The position numbers and the translations under genes were made by a program. Of a stretch of 16,492 nucleotides of DNA, positions 13,226 through 16,492 are shown one piece after another. The notes under the pieces were generated by a model, which worked only from the letters and a program-made list of their open reading frames with translations, searched no databases and had not been told where the DNA came from. Source of the DNA: an uncultured Leucobacter sp. (GTDB lineage Bacteria > Actinomycetota > Actinomycetes > Actinomycetales > Microbacteriaceae); assembly GCA_937967375.1 (NCBI GenBank), contig CALCJF010000012.1:1-16492 (forward strand), in the 5' to 3' direction. Numbering within the stretch: position 1 is the first letter of the stretch; each line of letters opens with the position of its first letter.

Positions 13226-14917
13226 CTACTCGGCGATCTCCGGCGGGCGTCGCAACGAGCCGCCCTCGCCCGACTCGAACACGGTGGCGTAGCCCAGCAG
13301 CGCGGCGTCGTCGTAGCCGCGGCCGGCAAAGGTCAGACCGACCGGCATGCCGATGTCGCGCATCACGCCCATCGCGACGGTTACGCTCGGAATGCCGAGG
13401 TGGCGCAGCGCGTAGTTGCCATTCGAGAAGAATACGCCGTTCGACCAGGCGTGGTCAGCTGCCGCGAGATCGCGCTCAGCGTTCTCAGCACCCACGTCTC
13501 CATTGGCAGGAAACACCACCGCGTCGAACCCCTCTGCCTCGAGCCAAGACTCGAAGAGCTGCTCACGCAGTCGAATCAGCGCGGTAAGACCCGCGGCAAA
13601 GTCGTCGCGCTGGCGGGGGTCAGGAATGCCCTGCTGTGCGTACGCCACTGTGGAGCGGTAGCGATTGGCGTAGTCCTCGACTTCTTCGTAGCGATCTGGC
13701 AGCGTGCCCGGAGGGGTCGGGAAAATCTGATCGGGATCGACCTCGCCGAGCGAACCGTACACCGGCACTTCGAGATCCTCGTCGCGGCCCTCATAATTGG
13801 CTCGCAAGAAATCATCCCAACCGTATGCCAGGAAGTCGGTGAACTCGGTATCCATCCACCCCTCGGGCAGCACACCGAGCGCGCCCACGTTCTCTTGGCC
13901 CGGTCGGTCGCCCTCGTACTGCTCGATGAGAGGAAAGTCAGTCACGACCACCTCGGCGCCGAGCGCCTCGAGGCGTTGCTTTGCCGCCTGCCACAGCTCA
14001 AGAATCGACGCGCGAACCGCAATCGGGAACGCGGGATCTTCGCCGAGGTACATCTTCGGCACTGCAAAGCGCTTGCCCTTGAGCGATGCCGAGTCGGCGA
14101 GCTGCATATACGACGCCGGTCGGTGCTCGCTCGGCTTCGGCAGCGCGACGACACTCTGATTGCGCCAGAAGTCGCCACGGGTGATCGGATCGTCTTGCAC
14201 AAGCACGTCGAGCAGACGCAACATGTCGGGCATCGAGCGAGTGTGGGGCACCACGACGTCGCGTGCCGGAAACAGCGGCCAGTTGCCGCGGATGCTGAGC
14301 ACGCCCCAGCTCGGGGTGTAGGCGCAGAGGCCGTTGTTCGAGGCGGGGCTGCGGCCGCTTGACACGGTCTCTTCACCCATGCCGAAGACCCCCATGCTTG
14401 TCGCGGTGGCGACACCCGAACCGTTCGACGAACCTGAAGCGTAGGCCGCGGCGAGGTAGTTCGGGTTGTAGGGGCTCTCTGCGCGACCGTAGACGCCGCG
14501 CTGCATGCCACCGTCTGCCATGGGAGGCATGTTGGTTTTGCCGATGATCACGGCGCCGGCCTCGCGCAACTTCTCGACCGAGAACGCGTCCCACTGAGCA
14601 ACGAGTCCAGCGAACGCGGGCGACCCCGAAGCGACGGTGAGCCCCTTCACCATGTACGAGTCTTTCACCGTGAACGGCACGCCCTCGAGCGCGCCACCGG
14701 CGCCTGCAGCGCGACGTTCGTCGCTCGCGCGAGCCTCGTCGAGTGCGTGCGGGTTGAGCACCGGAATTGCGTTGAGCTTCGGGCCGTCGCGGTCGATCCT
14801 CGCCGCGCGATCGAGGCACCACTGCACCAACTCGACTGAGGTGACCAGGCCGTCATCGAGTGCCTGAAGTGTCTGCTCAATGCTTGCCTCTATGGGGTTG
14901 AACGCTTCGATGCTCAT
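13226..14917 (-). CDS. Amidase (amidase signature family)
   Basis: The 563-residue enzyme should hydrolyse an amide bond with a Ser-cisSer-Lys triad. Motifs place Lys at K85 (GVPFTVKDSY), cis-Ser at S163 (SGSSNGSG) and the nucleophile at S187. The nucleophile motif is unusual: the common GTDTGGS reads GEETVSS, followed by GRSPAS, which aligns with the usual IRIPAS. An insertion at about 300-440 is acidic. No signal peptide is seen, so it is probably cytoplasmic. It starts at ATG 14915-14917. A TAGGCT box (14930-14925 on the minus strand) lies 7 nt upstream and there is no ribosome site, suggesting a leaderless mRNA. The substrate is unknown; GatA is unlikely given the divergence and lack of gatB/gatC. 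Confidence 0.9.
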   Translation of the reverse strand: MSIEAFNPIEASIEQTLQALDDGLVTSVELVQWCLDRAARIDRDGPKLNAIPVLNPHALDEARASDERRAAGAGGALEGVPFTVKDSYMVKGLTVASGSPAFAGLVAQWDAFSVEKLREAGAVIIGKTNMPPMADGGMQRGVYGRAESPYNPNYLAAAYASGSSNGSGVATATSMGVFGMGEETVSSGRSPASNNGLCAYTPSWGVLSIRGNWPLFPARDVVVPHTRSMPDMLRLLDVLVQDDPITRGDFWRNQSVVALPKPSEHRPASYMQLADSASLKGKRFAVPKMYLGEDPAFPIAVRASILELWQAAKQRLEALGAEVVVTDFPLIEQYEGDRPGQENVGALGVLPEGWMDTEFTDFLAYGWDDFLRANYEGRDEDLEVPVYGSLGEVDPDQIFPTPPGTLPDRYEEVEDYANRYRSTVAYAQQGIPDPRQRDDFAAGLTALIRLREQLFESWLEAEGFDAVVFPANGDVGAENAERDLAAADHAWSNGVFFSNGNYALRHLGIPSVTVAMGVMRDIGMPVGLTFAGRGYDDAALLGYATVFESGEGGSLRRPPEIAE

Positions 14918-14924
14918 GGCACCA

Positions 14925-14930
14925 AGCCTA
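14925..14930 (-). promoter_or_regulatory. -10 box of the amidase gene
   Basis: TAGGCT on the minus strand ends 7 nt before the amidase ATG, with no Shine-Dalgarno sequence between them. The spacing fits a leaderless transcript. Confidence 0.4.
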
Positions 14931-14970
14931 GCGCCGCCAGGGCCCGGCTACGACCTGTCACAGCCTCCGG

Positions 14971-16447
14971 TCAGCGCTCGCTCACGCGGCCGAACACACC
15001 CGCGATCGGGGCGAGCACGAGCGGGCGTGCGGCGAACGTGACCGCTGCCGTGACGAGCAGGCCGAGCGCGAACATCCAGAACCCGAACCACGAGGGCTCC
15101 GGTGTGCCGACGAACATGTGGTTCAGATTCTTCAGCGCACCGGTGGTGAAGACCAGGAACACGTGCACCAATATGAACAGCACGAAGAACAGCATCACCG
15201 GAAAGTGGATTGCCCGCGCGAGCGGTGCCGGGTAGGCCTTGTTCAGCTTCTCGGCGTCCTTCGGCCACCACTCGCTCATGCGCACACCCGTGATCGCGGC
15301 GAGTGGGGCGGCGATGAACACGACCGTGAAGTACATGATCTGCTGCAGCGAGTTGTAGTTGACCCACCCGTTTTCGACAGGCCACTCCAGCGTCAAGTAC
15401 TGTAGCGCGGCGCTGGCGGCGTTCGGGAACACCTCCCAGCTGGTCGGCACGATTCTCGCCCAATGCCCACTCACGAACAGCAGAACGACGAAGATGACGC
15501 CATTGGCAAGCCACAACAGGTCGAGCGAGGTGTGCAGCCAGAGGTAGATCGACACCTTCTTGCCGCCCTTCTTCGGAGTGAAGAAGGCGTCCGGCTTCTG
15601 CTGCTGCCTCACGAGCAGGCCGGAGCGAATGATCAGCACCATCAAGAAGAAGTTCAGGTAGTGCGACCAACGCGCCCAAGCGGGGAAGCCGGGATCGACA
15701 AAGTCCGGAAGGTGGTACTCACCGGGGTATCGCTTCATGAACTCGGGCACACCGGGCAAGGTGGTCACGCCACGAGCAGCAAGCACGATGATTGCGGCGG
15801 CGAGGATCGCACCCCCGCCCCAAAGCACGACCCGCTTGATGAGCTTGCCGAGTGTGATGCCGCCCACCATGATGGGTTCGCGCGGCTTGGTCGGGGCCTG
15901 AGCCGGTTCTGGCGCCGGCTGCGGTGCGGGTTGCGGTTGCGGTGCGGGTGCGGGTTGCGGCGCGTTCGATACTGCCTCCGGGATCGGCGCAGCCGCCTGC
16001 TCAGCCTGAACGGCGGCCATCGCGGGTTGCGGCTGCTCGGGAGCAGCCACGGGCACAGCAGCAGTCTCAGCTGCCGCGGCTTCGACTGCGGTGGCAGCAA
16101 CAGCAGCAAGGGCAACTGCGCGCTCGACCTTGACGGTCGCAGCCGGAGGCCAAGGATCGCCACCCGCCGTGCGCGGCAGGCCGCGGCGAAGCGTCACCTC
16201 TTCGGTCTCGGTCGCGAGCGCGGTGGCGGGAGCAGCGGCGGACTCCGCCGCAGGTTGCGGCGCGGCCGCGCCGGGGACCTCTGCAGGAGCCACGGTGGCG
16301 GCAGCAACGGAATCAACTACTTGCTCGGCATCCGCAGTTGCGTCAACGGCGGGAGCTGCGTGCCTGGCGGCAGCGGCCTTCGGAGCGGCTGCCGAAACGG
16401 TCGCGACCCCCGCCGGAGGCCAAGGATCGCCACCCGCCGTGCGCGGC
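14971..16447 (-). CDS. Cytochrome b561-type membrane protein, N-terminus missing at contig end
   Basis: The gene reads inward from the contig end, so its start is lost; TGA is at 14971-14973. The C-terminal half is a membrane domain of the cytochrome b/b6 or b561 type (also seen in formate dehydrogenase gamma subunits). Histidines lie inside helices in WSHYL (codon 15661-15663), WLHTS (15532-15534), AIHFP (15205-15207) and LVHVF (15163-15165), the four needed for two b hemes. Upstream is a long Ala/Pro/Val-rich region (about 15890-16447), probably disordered. It has a repeated LPRTAGGDPWPPA motif. The role would be membrane electron transfer; partners are not visible. The apparent initial MCSSD of the open frame comes from sequencing adapter and is not protein. 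Confidence 0.85.
16142..16179. repeat. 38-bp exact direct repeat, copy 1
   Basis: These 38 bases recur at 16412-16449, 270 bp (90 codons) away in the same frame. They encode LPRTAGGDPWPPA in the N-terminal region of the cytochrome protein. Sequence outside the 38 bp differs, which argues for a real duplicated motif. Confidence 0.8.
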
Positions 16448-16449
16448 AG
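16412..16449. repeat. 38-bp exact direct repeat, copy 2, running into the adapter
   Basis: It is identical to 16142-16179 up to the adapter junction; its last two bases (AG) are shared with the adapter start. The contig ends at a repeat, a usual place for short-read assemblies to break. Confidence 0.75.
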
Positions 16450-16492
16450 ATCGGAAGAGCACACGTCTGAACTCCAGTCACATCACGATCTC
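16448..16492 (+). other. Illumina TruSeq index adapter (contaminant)
   Basis: The 34 bases from 16448 to 16481 match the TruSeq indexed adapter (it opens AGATCGGAAGAGC and ends CAGTCAC). The 6-base index ATCACG (TruSeq index 1) follows at 16482-16487, then ATCTC, the start of the constant part after the index. It is not native DNA and should be trimmed. The match is from memory of the published adapter. Confidence 0.98.

Noticed and set aside
13172..14362. A 396-codon open frame on the plus strand
   Set aside because: It is antisense to the amidase gene and starts inside a terminator hairpin.
15463..16470. A 335-codon plus-strand frame ending in IGRAHV
   Set aside because: It is antisense to the cytochrome gene, and its last residues are translated from sequencing adapter.

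Overview
The window looks like a contig from a high-GC actinobacterium, most likely a member of the Microbacteriaceae; Leucobacter-like is a guess from overall gene character. The reasons are a GC-rich third codon position, GTG/TTG starts, several apparently leaderless starts (a TANNNT box 5-7 nt before the start codon), and the conserved actinobacterial block tRNA-Gln / glmU / prs / rplY. The final 45 bases (16448-16492) are not biological. They are an Illumina TruSeq index adapter, so the native sequence stops at about 16447.

Layout. (1) 1-2526: the 3' end of an amidohydrolase (+), a convergent TetR regulator (-) whose stop codon overlaps the amidohydrolase stop, and a divergent NCS1-type nucleobase permease (+) sharing a dyad-rich promoter with tetR. 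This is probably a small uptake and hydrolysis cassette. (2) 2683-8276: a minus-strand core block of tRNA-Gln(UUG), glmU, prs and rplY, covering cell-wall precursor synthesis, PRPP supply and ribosomal protein L25. It is interrupted between prs and rplY by a plus-strand ABC-F gene (3640-5409). rplY has a foldable 5' leader, and the ABC-F gene has a possible 11-codon leaderless leader ORF. (3) 8373-13163: a MarR regulator followed by five plus-strand genes closed by one strong terminator. They are a radical SAM protein of the MJ0619/Tes-like type with extra cysteine clusters, a small two-helix membrane protein, an Lgt-fold protein lacking key Lgt residues, a proline-rich membrane protein and a DUF4352-like lipoprotein. 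(4) 13226-16447: on the minus strand, an amidase-signature hydrolase and a cytochrome b561-type membrane protein with a long Ala/Pro-rich N-terminal region, cut by the contig end.

How the parts may work together. The most interesting unit is region 3. A Tes-like radical SAM enzyme (C-C bond formation on lipids in the characterised archaeal relative) sits in an apparent operon with a degenerate Lgt paralogue, which in canonical form moves a diacylglyceryl group from phosphatidylglycerol. This suggests a membrane-lipid or lipoprotein-lipid modification system. That role is inference; what is visible is the gene order, the cysteine motifs and the loss of Lgt signature residues.
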